Source: Streptosporangium carneum
Lineage (GTDB): Bacteria > Actinomycetota > Actinomycetes > Streptosporangiales > Streptosporangiaceae
Reading direction: 5' to 3'
Length of the DNA stretch: 64,000 nt
NCBI RefSeq assembly: GCF_027922005.1
Contig: NZ_BSEV01000017.1
Coordinates: 62,001 to 126,000, forward strand
Shown here: in pieces, positions 43,390 through 51,945 of the stretch
How positions within the stretch are numbered: the first letter of the stretch is position 1
Layout: every line of letters begins with the position of its first letter
Position numbers and translations under genes: made by a program
The notes under the pieces: model-generated
What the model saw: the letters and a program-made list of their open reading frames with translations, nothing else
Database searches by the model: none
Told to the model about the DNA's origin: nothing

Positions 43390-44154
43390 CTACTTGAGGT
43401 CGTCGAGGAGGTCGTCGAGGGCCTGGGCAAGGGCTTCGGAGCTGGCGGGGGTGAACCAGGTGGTGCGGATGCGCTCGTTGTTCCCCTTCGGGGTCTCGTG
43501 GTCGGCCGCGAGCTGCTGCAGGCTGCGGGTCTCGTCGCTCAGGGCACGACCGACCTCCTGGAAGAGGCTGCGGACGTAGCGGTCCGCGTCGCCGGAGGCG
43601 ATGCCGTGGCCGACGGCCCACGACGTGAGTGTGGCGAGGTAGGAGTAGTGGGTGGTCAGCGTCCCCGTCACTGCGGAGAAGACGTTGAAGGCCGTCTCGT
43701 CCGCGACCGGGAGCGCTCCGCCAAGGTGCTCGAAGAGGGAGTCCACCACCGGGTGAGACGGGTACGTCACCGTGACGGAGCGGCGTTCGCGTATGGCGGG
43801 CAGGGGGATGGCCCGTACGATCGGGGCATCGGTGGCCAGCGTCCTGCGCAGGTCGTCGTTGCCGACGCCGGACATCACGTTGATCACGATCTTGTCGCCG
43901 GGCACCGTCAGGCCGGCGAGCGCTTCGTGCCGGTCCTGACGGCGTACAGCGATGATCACGATCGCGGAGCGGTCCACCACCGCCTGGTTGTCAGGACACA
44001 CCCGCACGCCCTCGTAGCGCTCGGACAGCTCCGCGGCCGTGCGGGCTCCGCGAGGGGAGAGGAACACCTCGGGCGCATCGCCGCCCCGGTCGTACAGGCC
44101 TTCCACGATGGCCCGGCCGATCTCGCCCACCCCGATGATGCCGATTCGCTTCAC
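43390..44154 (-). CDS. Pyrroline-5-carboxylate reductase-like protein
   Basis: The 254-residue protein has an N-terminal NAD(P) fold (RIGIIGVGEIGRAIVEGLYD) and the ProC-type helical C-terminus with VTGTLTTHYSYLATLTSWAV. I chose the GTG at 44154, six bases after GGAGGAA; the ATG at 44169 overlaps that site. It is diverged from housekeeping ProC and follows a PLP enzyme gene, so it may reduce a related cyclic imine. After its TAG stop the same frame stays open for 35 more codons (to 43282). Confidence 0.78.
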   Translation of the reverse strand: MKRIGIIGVGEIGRAIVEGLYDRGGDAPEVFLSPRGARTAAELSERYEGVRVCPDNQAVVDRSAIVIIAVRRQDRHEALAGLTVPGDKIVINVMSGVGNDDLRRTLATDAPIVRAIPLPAIRERRSVTVTYPSHPVVDSLFEHLGGALPVADETAFNVFSAVTGTLTTHYSYLATLTSWAVGHGIASGDADRYVRSLFQEVGRALSDETRSLQQLAADHETPKGNNERIRTTWFTPASSEALAQALDDLLDDLK

Positions 44155-44251
44155 TGTGTCTTCCTCCATGGTGCGTGTTGGTCGGAGTCTGTGACGTTGT
44201 GCCGGTGTCGGCCTGCTCGCCCGAGCAGGGCCCGGTCCCCGGGCGGCGAGG

Positions 44252-45298
44252 TCACCGCTCGTCTCGTGCGACGTGTGCGTCCCGCATGGCCCAGTGGCCC
44301 CCTGAGGCTCGTGTGTCGGGGACAGGCCGTGCGAGCCGGGCCGCGAGTTCGCGGGCCTGTTCGGGACGTGGGTTGGCGCCGGTCAGCACCGTCGCCAGCC
44401 GATCGCCAGGGACCGCGCCCTCGGCGATCGCTGCCAGGCCCGCCGCCCCCGCCGGTTCCAGGACGATCCCGAGCGTGCGCGCCGCCAGCTCCATGGCAGT
44501 GGCGATGGCCTCGTCTGTCACCAGGACGATCTCGTCCACCAGCGCGCGGGCCCGTCGTACCGAGGCCTCCAGCGGGGTGCGCACCGCGATGCCGTCGGCG
44601 AAGGTGCGAACGCGTTCGATGGAGACCGCGCGGCCGACGCGCAGGCTTTCCAGCATCGAGGGGGCGCCTTCGGCATTGACTCCCACGATCCGGGTGCCGG
44701 GTGCGTGCTCCTTCATCCAGCACGCCACGCCGTTGATCAGCGCGCCGTCGCCGACCGGGAGCACGACGGCGTCGAAGCCCGGACCGCCCGCGCCGCCTGG
44801 CGCGCCGCTGGTCAGCTCGACCCCGATCGTCCCGGCGCCCTCGGCGATCGCCGCCTGGAGACCGTCCTGAAGATAGACGCGGTCAGGGTGGCGCTCGGCG
44901 TGAGCGGCCGCGGCCTTCCGCGCCGACATGCCGTCCGTCCCGGCCGCGACGACCCGGGCACCGAAGGTCTCCATCCGCTCCCGCTTGACGGGATTGACCG
45001 TCTCGGGCACGAACACCTCGACCGGCATCCCGCGGGCCCGTCCCGCGTAGGCGACGGCCTGCCCGAAGTTGCCCGAGCTGGCGCACACCACCGGCGTGCC
45101 GGGGGCGAGCGTGCTCAGCATCAGATCGGCGCCCCGGCCCTTGAAGCTGCGCACCGGGTTGGCTGTCTCCACTTTCACCGTCACCGTGCGGCCGCCCAGC
45201 GCCCGGCACAGCTGCTCATCGAGGTACTGCGGGGTGTTGAGGAACACCGGATCGATCACCTGCACGGCCTTCTCGATCCGCGCCACGTCCAGATTCAT
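44252..45298 (-). CDS. Threonine dehydratase-like PLP enzyme
   Basis: The 348-residue fold-type-II PLP enzyme has the Schiff-base Lys in NPVRSFKGRGADL, substrate loop ASSGNFGQAVAYAG and a glycine-rich phosphate loop VGDGALINGVA. It resembles catabolic threonine/serine dehydratases (IlvA/TdcB/EutB type) and lacks the ACT regulatory domain. The ATG at 45298 follows GGAAAGG. The divergent Lrp/AsnC gene and downstream ProC-like gene suggest amino-acid catabolism. Confidence 0.82.
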   Translation of the reverse strand: MNLDVARIEKAVQVIDPVFLNTPQYLDEQLCRALGGRTVTVKVETANPVRSFKGRGADLMLSTLAPGTPVVCASSGNFGQAVAYAGRARGMPVEVFVPETVNPVKRERMETFGARVVAAGTDGMSARKAAAAHAERHPDRVYLQDGLQAAIAEGAGTIGVELTSGAPGGAGGPGFDAVVLPVGDGALINGVACWMKEHAPGTRIVGVNAEGAPSMLESLRVGRAVSIERVRTFADGIAVRTPLEASVRRARALVDEIVLVTDEAIATAMELAARTLGIVLEPAGAAGLAAIAEGAVPGDRLATVLTGANPRPEQARELAARLARPVPDTRASGGHWAMRDAHVARDER

Positions 45299-45398
45299 GC
45301 GCGTCGCCTTTCCTCGGGGCTTCCGGACCCGGCCAACGCTAATCGAACGCCCGATCGACGTGATTGAGAATTTTCGCGCTAGAACGCAATAATCTTGC

Positions 45399-45914
45399 AT
45401 GCCTGAACCACCGCCACCCCGCCTGGACGAGATCGACGCGCAACTCCTGGACCTCCTCCAGCGCGACGCCGGACGCACCCTGCACGACCTCGGCGAACGG
45501 GTCGGGCTCTCACCGAGCGCCGTCCAGCGGCGGATCGCCCGCTACCGCAGGGACGGCCTCATCACCAGGCAGGTCGCCGTCCTCGACCCACACCGCTTCG
45601 GCCCCACCGTTCTGGCCACGGTCCTGGTGACCCTGGCCCGGGAATCGTTCGAACACCACCGCGCCTTCGCCGAACGGATGCGCTCCAACCCACAGGTCCA
45701 GCAGTGCTACCGGGTCGCGGGACCGTGGGACTACGTGGTCGTCCTGGCCGCGCGGAGCATGCGCGAATGCAGCCGCCTTGGCGACCGCCTGTTCAAAGCG
45801 GACGACAACATCAGGCGTTACGAGACCCTGCTCGTGTTCGACACCATCAAGACCGGCCTGGCCCTCCCGCCTCCCGCGCCACAGCCCTCTCGACCACAAG
45901 ACGGGCGGTCATAA
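45399..45914 (+). CDS. Lrp/AsnC-family regulator
   Basis: The 171-residue protein has an AsnC HTH (LDEIDAQLLDLLQRDAGRTL, then LGERVGLSPSAVQRRIARYR) and a C-terminal RAM ligand domain with GPWDYVVVLAARSM. It is divergent from the dehydratase gene across 100 bp that is AT-rich (GAGAATTTTCGCGCTAGAAC), where it probably binds. It likely senses the amino acid used by the dehydratase. Confidence 0.87.
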   Translation: MPEPPPPRLDEIDAQLLDLLQRDAGRTLHDLGERVGLSPSAVQRRIARYRRDGLITRQVAVLDPHRFGPTVLATVLVTLARESFEHHRAFAERMRSNPQVQQCYRVAGPWDYVVVLAARSMRECSRLGDRLFKADDNIRRYETLLVFDTIKTGLALPPPAPQPSRPQDGRS

Positions 45915-46051
45915 GCAGGGAGACCGGGTGAAGACCGGATCAGCGGCCGACGTCACCGTCACCGTCGCCGACGACGGGCGGGCCACACCCGGACGGGTGG
46001 CAGCCCGTGGCGGGAACGAGAAGAACACGCGCGCGGCCGTCTGTGGCGTGG

Positions 46052-46915
46052 TCACTGGGCCGCCTCCTCCCTGGACCGTGCCGAGGGTTCGGGACGGCCC
46101 TCGGCCATCCGCCGTCCGGTGGAGTCGCGCGGCATCGGCACCGGGATGGCGGACAGCAACCGCTGGGTGTACTCATGAGCGGGGGAACGGAAGATCTGCC
46201 GGACGTCGCCCTGCTCGACGACGCGCCCCGCGGCCATCACCAGCACGCGATCGGCGACGACCTCCACGAGGGCCAGGTCGTGGCTGACGAACAGGTAGGA
46301 CAGCCCCAGTTCCTCCTGCAGGTCGCGCAGGAGGTTGAGCACCTGCGCCCGGACCGAGACGTCGAGCGCGGCGACGGGTTCGTCGCACACGATCAGGCTG
46401 GGGTTGAGCGTCAGCGCCCGGGCGATGGCCACCCGCTGCAGCTGTCCTCCGGAGAGCTCGGCGGGATATCGGCCGAGGTATCTGCGGCCGATGCCCACCC
46501 TGTCCAGCAGTTCGGCGCCGCGCCGCGCCCTGGCGGCCCGGTCGAGGTCGGTGTGCACGAGCAGCGGTTCGGCGACGGCCTCGGCCACGCTCATCCTGGG
46601 GTCCAGCGAGCTGTACGGATCCTGGAAGATCATCTGCATGCGCCTGCGCAGCCGGCGCATTTCGCGGGGGCGGGCCGCGAGCACGTCGACCCCGTCGAAC
46701 GTGATCCGTCCGCCGTCCGGGTCGATCAGGCGCAGAACGATCCGGCCCAGGGTCGACTTGCCCGCTCCCGACTCCCCCACCACGGCGAGGCACTCGCCCT
46801 TGGCCAGGGTGAAGCCGACGTCCTGGACGGCGGGGGGTCTGCGGGTGCGTCGGCCGAGGAGGTCCCGGCCCGCCTTGAAGGTCTTGGACACTCCTGATAC
46901 TTCGAGCAGGCTCAC
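46052..46915 (-). CDS. Oligopeptide-type ABC importer ATPase F
   Basis: The 287-residue ATPase has Walker A GESGAGKST, signature LSGGQLQRVAIARAL and Walker B LIVCDEPVAALDVS. It lacks most of the C-terminal cluster usual in this family. ATGA overlap with the D ATPase marks the end of the A-B-C-D-F operon. The two ATPases together power import through the B and C permeases. Confidence 0.88.
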   Translation of the reverse strand: MSLLEVSGVSKTFKAGRDLLGRRTRRPPAVQDVGFTLAKGECLAVVGESGAGKSTLGRIVLRLIDPDGGRITFDGVDVLAARPREMRRLRRRMQMIFQDPYSSLDPRMSVAEAVAEPLLVHTDLDRAARARRGAELLDRVGIGRRYLGRYPAELSGGQLQRVAIARALTLNPSLIVCDEPVAALDVSVRAQVLNLLRDLQEELGLSYLFVSHDLALVEVVADRVLVMAAGRVVEQGDVRQIFRSPAHEYTQRLLSAIPVPMPRDSTGRRMAEGRPEPSARSREEAAQ

Positions 46916-47943
46916 GCGACCGTCACTCCCTGAAGGTCGATCTCACTCACGCGGAGGCAACGGGCCTGGGCCGACGGGCCCGCCGGGACCAGGTCCGGGC
47001 GCACGGAGTCGCACCGGCCGGGTTCCCGGTGCGGGCACCGGAGGTGGAAGCGGCATCCCTCGGGCCAGAGGCCGGGGGCGGGGATGCTGCCGGGGATGGT
47101 CGCCAGGCGACGGCCGGTCCCCAGGCCGGGTTTGGGGATCGCGGCCAGCAGGCCGGAGGTGTAGGGGTGCCCCGGCCGGAAGAAGACGTCCGCCGCCGTG
47201 CCCTGTTCGACGACTTCGCCGGCGTACATGACCGTGACCTTCTGGCACAGCTCGGCGACCACCGCGAGATCGTGACTGACGAAGAGCAACGACACCCCGG
47301 TCTGCTCCTGCAGATCCCGCAGCAGACGCAGAATCCGTTCCTGAACGGTCACGTCGAGCGCGGTGGTGGGTTCGTCGGCGATCAGCAGGCGCGGGTTGCA
47401 GGCCATGACCATGGCGATCATCACTCGCTGGCACATTCCCCCGCTGAACGCGTGCGGGTAGTCGTCGACCCGCTCCGCCGCCCGGGGGATCTGGACGAGG
47501 TCGAGCATCTCGATCGCCCGGGCCCTGGCGGCCCTGCGGTTGAGCCCGAGGTGCCGCCGAACGGACTCCGCGATCTGGTCGCCGACGGTGTAGGCGGGGT
47601 TGAGGCTGCGGATCGGCTGCTGGAAGATCATCCCCATGCCGGGGCCGCGCAGGGCGCGCCACTCGCGTTCGGGCAGGGACGTCAACTCCCTGCCGTCGAA
47701 GCTCACCGAACCGGCGGCGACGCGCCCGCCGGTGACACCGGTCAGTCCCATCACCGCGAGCGAGGTCACCGTCTTGCCCGAGCCCGACTCGCCGACCAGC
47801 GCGACGGACTCGCCCTGGCCCAGGGTGAACGACACCCGCTGCACCACCGGGGTCCATCCCCCCACCGGGGCCGGGAACTCCACCGTCAGGTCCCGGATCT
47901 CGAGCAGCGGCCGGGCGTCCGCCTCCTGCTGTCGCGCCGTCAT
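46912..47943 (-). CDS. Oligopeptide-type ABC importer ATPase D
   Basis: The 343-residue ATPase has Walker A GESGSGKT, signature FSGGMCQRVMIAMVM (Met for Gln) and Walker B LLIADEPTTALDVT. The C-terminal CRFHLRCPHREPGRCDSVRP carries the cysteines of the oligopeptide/dipeptide ATPase family, which hold a 4Fe-4S cluster in some members. Only one base separates it from the permease C gene. Confidence 0.88.
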   Translation of the reverse strand: MTARQQEADARPLLEIRDLTVEFPAPVGGWTPVVQRVSFTLGQGESVALVGESGSGKTVTSLAVMGLTGVTGGRVAAGSVSFDGRELTSLPEREWRALRGPGMGMIFQQPIRSLNPAYTVGDQIAESVRRHLGLNRRAARARAIEMLDLVQIPRAAERVDDYPHAFSGGMCQRVMIAMVMACNPRLLIADEPTTALDVTVQERILRLLRDLQEQTGVSLLFVSHDLAVVAELCQKVTVMYAGEVVEQGTAADVFFRPGHPYTSGLLAAIPKPGLGTGRRLATIPGSIPAPGLWPEGCRFHLRCPHREPGRCDSVRPDLVPAGPSAQARCLRVSEIDLQGVTVA

Positions 47944-47944
47944 G

Positions 47945-48859
47945 TCACTCCCCCTTGCCGCTCGCCGACCGGCTGCGCAGCATGCCCTTGCGCACGCCGT
48001 CTCCCAGATAGGTGAAAGCCAGAACGGTGAGAAAGATCATCACGCCGGGCGGCCACACGAGGTACGGCGCCAGGCCCATGTTCGACGACGCCGTGGACAG
48101 CATCGATCCCCAGCTGGCCGCCGGCGGCCGTACGCCGAGGCCGAGGAAGCTGAGGCTCGCCTCCGCCGCGACCGCGGCGCCCAGGGACACGGAGGTCACC
48201 AGCACGATCGGCGGCATCACGTTGGGCAGGATGTGCCGCACGGCGGTCCGCAGGTTTCCGCAGCCCAGGGCGATGGACGCCTCGATGTACGTCTCGTGCC
48301 GCACGTCCATCGTGGTGGCCCGGGACACCCGGAAGAACCGGGGAGCCATGATCACCCCAACGGCCAGCATCGCGTTGGTGACCCCGGGGCCGAGCACCGC
48401 CACGATCGTGATGGCCAGCACGAGCGACGGCGCGCTCATCAGGGCGTCCATGATCCGGGTCAGCGCCGCGTCCAGCCAGCCGCCCCTGAATCCGGCGGCG
48501 ACGCCGGGCGACAGGCCGATCACCAGTGCGACGGCCACCGCCTGCGCCGCGGCCTGCAGCGACACCCTGGCGCTGTGGATCAGGCGGCTCAGCACGTCCC
48601 GGCCGTAGTCGTCGGTGCCGAGCAGGTGCCCGGAGCCGGGCGGCCGCAGCCGCTGCAGCACGTTCTGGACGTTCGGGTCGTACGGTGCGATCACCGGAGC
48701 CAGGACGGCGACCAGGACGAGCAGGGCCAGGAACCCACCGGCCACGATGGTGGATCTGCGGCGCAGGATGCCGCGCAGGATTCCCGTCCCCGCGGATTCC
48801 GCGTACGGGTCACCGGGCGCGTCGAGGAGGTCGTCCGGCGGCGTGGTGACGTTCTTCAT
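47945..48859 (-). CDS. Oligopeptide-type ABC importer permease C
   Basis: The 304-residue permease has the short cytosolic N-terminus, about six membrane segments and the EAA loop EASIALGCGNLRTAVRHILP that contacts the ATPases. The LLGTDDYGRDVLSRLIHSAR motif is diagnostic of DppC/OppC. Its start overlaps the stop of permease B. Confidence 0.9.
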   Translation of the reverse strand: MKNVTTPPDDLLDAPGDPYAESAGTGILRGILRRRSTIVAGGFLALLVLVAVLAPVIAPYDPNVQNVLQRLRPPGSGHLLGTDDYGRDVLSRLIHSARVSLQAAAQAVAVALVIGLSPGVAAGFRGGWLDAALTRIMDALMSAPSLVLAITIVAVLGPGVTNAMLAVGVIMAPRFFRVSRATTMDVRHETYIEASIALGCGNLRTAVRHILPNVMPPIVLVTSVSLGAAVAAEASLSFLGLGVRPPAASWGSMLSTASSNMGLAPYLVWPPGVMIFLTVLAFTYLGDGVRKGMLRSRSASGKGE

Positions 48860-49797
48860 GCACGCACCTTCGGATTGAAGTAGCCGTAGGAGATGTCGAC
48901 CAGCAGGTTCACGACCACGACCACGCTGGTGGAGAAGAGGACGAAGCCGAGCAGCACCGGGATGTCCCGGCTGAGCACGCTGTCCACCGCCAGGCTGCCG
49001 AGGCCGGGCATGTTGTAGATGATCTCGATGGTGACCGAGCCCGCGAGCACCTCGGCGACCCGGAAGCCGAACACGGTCACCACCGGCACGCAGGCGTTCT
49101 TCAACGCGTGCTTGAACAGGACCGAGCGTCTGCTCAGCCCCTTCGCCCGGGCGTTGAGTATGTAGTCCGACGTGAGCACCTGCCCCAGGGCCGACCGCAG
49201 CTGCAGCGTCACCTCCGCCGCGGGCAGCAGGCCGAGGGCGACGCCGGGCAGGACGAGGTGGGACAGCCAGGGCCCGATCCCCTCCGACAGCGGCACGAAC
49301 CCGAACGCGGGGAACACGCGGTAGGTCACCGCGAACAGCGACGCCAGCACCAGCCCGAACCAGAAGGCCGGGATCGCGATCGCGATCGAGGCCAGCCAGT
49401 TCACCAGGCGGTCGACGACGCCTCCCGGCCGCAGCGACGACAGGATCGCCATGAGGGCGCCCAGCACGACGGCCATCACCATCGCGAACAGCACCAGGGA
49501 CATCGTGGCGCCCATCCGCCGGATTATCATCTCCATCACCGACTGGTCAGACATGAGCGACTTTCCCAGGTCTCCGTGCAGCACGGCGCCGACCCACCGG
49601 GCGTAGCGCTCCACGACCGGATCCGACAGGCCCAGTCGCGCCTGGATCGCCGCGATGCGTTCCGGGGTCGGGTTGTCGCCGGCCAGGACGACGGCCGGGT
49701 CTCCGGGGGCGAGATCGATCAGGAGGAAGACCAGGAGCGGCACCACGAGCAGCAGTGGGATCGCCGCGAGCAGTCGTTTACCCGCGTGGCGCAGCAT
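48856..49797 (-). CDS. Oligopeptide-type ABC importer permease B
   Basis: The 313-residue permease begins GKRLLAAIPLLLVVPLLVFL, then LAPGDPAVVLAGDNPTPERI typical of DppB/OppB, and has the EAA loop NARAKGLSRRSVLFKHALKN. Six membrane segments are present. It lies 96 bp after the binding-protein gene. Confidence 0.9.
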   Translation of the reverse strand: MLRHAGKRLLAAIPLLLVVPLLVFLLIDLAPGDPAVVLAGDNPTPERIAAIQARLGLSDPVVERYARWVGAVLHGDLGKSLMSDQSVMEMIIRRMGATMSLVLFAMVMAVVLGALMAILSSLRPGGVVDRLVNWLASIAIAIPAFWFGLVLASLFAVTYRVFPAFGFVPLSEGIGPWLSHLVLPGVALGLLPAAEVTLQLRSALGQVLTSDYILNARAKGLSRRSVLFKHALKNACVPVVTVFGFRVAEVLAGSVTIEIIYNMPGLGSLAVDSVLSRDIPVLLGFVLFSTSVVVVVNLLVDISYGYFNPKVRA

Positions 49798-49893
49798 GCT
49801 GTGTCCCTTCGACGATTTGCGGGGCTGGTTACGGGAAGTGGCGGACGCCTTTCGCCGGACCGCCGATCCCGCCCGGCGAAAGGCGTCGCGACG

Positions 49894-51474
49894 CTAACGC
49901 TTCACGGCGATGTGCCGGAGATCCCAGATCCCGATGTCCGCCAGGGGAACGTTGTCCGTGTTCAGCACCTTGTTGTTCGAGACCACCCCCACGGTCAACC
50001 GGCAGATCGGGATGTACCAGGCCTGCTGCATGGTGGTCTGCCAGATCTTGGCGTACAGCGGAGCGCGCTGGGCCTCGGACAGCGTCGGGTCGGCGGCCTT
50101 GGCCGCGTCCGGCTCGATCGCGCCGCGGTCGGTGGCCAGCTTGTAGGTGTCCAGCAGGTAGGTGTCCACCGTGTCGGCCGGGTCGATCTTCGGGCTCCAT
50201 GACGCCGAGACCATGAGCTCGAAGTCGCCGGCGATGAACCGGGGCTCGTTCTCCGTGTTCGGGACCGGGTTGAGCTTGGCGTCGATGCCGGCCTCGGACA
50301 GCTTGCCCTGGATCACGTTGGCCGGTTGTTCCATGTTCGTGCTGGCCGGATAGCTGATCGTGACCTTGGCTCCGCCCGCCTTCTGGACCAGTTCCCTGGC
50401 CTTGGCCTGGTCGTAGGGGTAGGGGTAGGAGTAGTCCTTGATCGCCGCCCAGCTGCCGGCCGGGTAGAGCTGGCGGTTCGGCTGGCAGCTTCCTGAGAAG
50501 AGCGCGCCGACGGCGTCCGGGTCGATGGCGTGGGCGATGGCCTGGCGCACCTCGGGCTTGGTCAGGTCACCGAGGTTGGCCCGCAGGTACACGCCGAGCA
50601 CGTTGCGGAACGTGACCTTCTTCATGTCGACCGCCCCCTGGTCGGCCAGTTGCCGGGCCTGGGCCAGGTCGTTGGCCGCGCTGACCGTCGTCAGGTCGGT
50701 CTGCCCGGTCTGCACTCCTCGCAGCCTGGTCGCGCCGTCGGAGATCGCCTGGAGCTCGATCCCGGCGATCTGGCCCACCGCCGGATCCCAGTAGGCCGGC
50801 GCCTTCTTCATGACCACCTTCTCGCCGGGCGTGAAGGAGGTCACGAGGTACGGTCCCGAGCCGGCGTCGCCCAGGTCGCTCGCCAGCTTGGCGGACCGCT
50901 CCGCGATCGCCTTCGGGCTGATCATCATGCCGGCGTTCGTGGCGAACACGCTGGGCAGCTGGACTCCCCTGCCCTTCACCAGACGCAACCGGACCGTGTG
51001 GGCGTCGACCGCTTCGACGGAGGTGATGTCGTCCAGGTTCTGCTTGATCGTGCTGCCCTCGAGCGTCTTGCCGCGCTCGATGTTCGCCTTGACCGCCGCG
51101 GCGTCGAACACGGTGCCGTCGTGGAACCTCACGTCGTCGCGCAGCTTCAGCTCCAGGTAGGAGCCGTCCTTGGCGAACTTCCACTCGGTGGCCAGGCCGG
51201 GGACGACGTTGTCGTCCTTGTCGAGGGTCGTCAGCCGGTCGATGGCCAGCACCAGGTAGCCGACGCCGCCGTAACTGGTCTGCAGCGCCGGGTCGAGGTT
51301 CCGTATCGGGGCGGCGGAGGTGAACCGCAACGTGGCGTTCGGATCGGCCTCGGTGCTCTGCGCGGGTTTCCCGTCGTTTCCAGCGGCGCCGCCGCTTCCG
51401 CATCCCGTGAGAGCCAGTGCGGCGACGGCGAGCATGGCGACTCCGGACCGACGCCTGACGCATCTCCAGGTCAT
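49894..51474 (-). CDS. Family 5 extracellular solute-binding lipoprotein
   Basis: The 526-residue lipoprotein has a signal peptide with lipobox LTGC (lipidated Cys25), then the family 5 pattern RFTSAAPIRNLDPALQTSYG, VVPGLATEWKFAKDGSYLEL and VRFHDGTVFDA. It delivers substrate to the B-C-D-F importer; family 5 proteins take peptides, nickel, sugars or other compounds. AGGAGG precedes the ATG at 51474. A CAAGCGCTTG site lies 82 bp upstream, shared with the acyl-CoA genes, so its ligand may be related to their substrate. Confidence 0.88.
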   Translation of the reverse strand: MTWRCVRRRSGVAMLAVAALALTGCGSGGAAGNDGKPAQSTEADPNATLRFTSAAPIRNLDPALQTSYGGVGYLVLAIDRLTTLDKDDNVVPGLATEWKFAKDGSYLELKLRDDVRFHDGTVFDAAAVKANIERGKTLEGSTIKQNLDDITSVEAVDAHTVRLRLVKGRGVQLPSVFATNAGMMISPKAIAERSAKLASDLGDAGSGPYLVTSFTPGEKVVMKKAPAYWDPAVGQIAGIELQAISDGATRLRGVQTGQTDLTTVSAANDLAQARQLADQGAVDMKKVTFRNVLGVYLRANLGDLTKPEVRQAIAHAIDPDAVGALFSGSCQPNRQLYPAGSWAAIKDYSYPYPYDQAKARELVQKAGGAKVTISYPASTNMEQPANVIQGKLSEAGIDAKLNPVPNTENEPRFIAGDFELMVSASWSPKIDPADTVDTYLLDTYKLATDRGAIEPDAAKAADPTLSEAQRAPLYAKIWQTTMQQAWYIPICRLTVGVVSNNKVLNTDNVPLADIGIWDLRHIAVKR

Positions 51475-51553
51475 TGTTCCTCCTAGTGAAAACGCATTGC
51501 CGTGCGTTCGCCCCGTGCGTTTGTGAGGGTTGTCGTTGCGGTCGACGTGAGCA

Positions 51554-51567
51554 AGCAAGCGCTTGGC
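51554..51567. promoter_or_regulatory. CAAGnnCTTG operator-like site A
   Basis: AGCAAGCGCTTGGC contains the perfect palindrome CAAGCGCTTG (51556-51565). It fits the AnCAAGnnCTTGnT pattern known for the steroid-catabolism repressor KstR2 with one mismatch. It is about 80 bp upstream of the binding-protein start. Confidence 0.6.
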
Positions 51568-51775
51568 CGGAGAAGTTATAGGCGATACGGTGGCCGGTCA
51601 AGACATGATCCGCCGGGTTCCGTCTGGGAGATCACGGTGTCCACCCGGCGGCGGCGACCGATGTCCGGCCGGCGTCGGATCACGACCCGGCCGTTGCCGC
51701 GTCCGCCCGATCGAGCTTCCCCGGGCACGCCTGACCCGCCTCGCCGGCCTCGGGCGACTCCCGCCCATCGATTTA

Positions 51776-51789
51776 GTCAAGCGCTTGCT
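51776..51789. promoter_or_regulatory. CAAGnnCTTG operator-like site B
   Basis: GTCAAGCGCTTGCT contains the same perfect palindrome (51778-51787) and fits the pattern with one mismatch. It lies mid-way in the 471-bp divergent region between importer and acyl-CoA synthetase genes. Confidence 0.6.
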
Positions 51790-51893
51790 CAACCATAGGG
51801 AAGGGGTGCACAGTCAGGCAAGGGGCAGCCGCCGATCAGCCGAGAGGGGCCGAAAACGGGCTTCTTGACCGCCCCAAAGGCGAGGATTACTTT

Positions 51894-51907
51894 AACAAGC
51901 GATTGCT
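51894..51907. promoter_or_regulatory. CAAGnnCTTG operator-like site C
   Basis: AACAAGCGATTGCT fits the pattern with one mismatch (ATTG for CTTG). It also forms CAAGC-GATT-GCTTG. It ends 6 bp before the ATG at 51913 and 39 bp before the TTG at 51946 of the acyl-CoA synthetase, supporting the later start. Confidence 0.55.
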
Positions 51908-51945
51908 TGCTTATGCATGGCGCCATCTACGGAAGGTTCAGAACG

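Noticed and set aside
46007..48883. Plus-strand open frames across the importer operon
   Set aside because: They are antisense shadows of the ATPase and permease genes.
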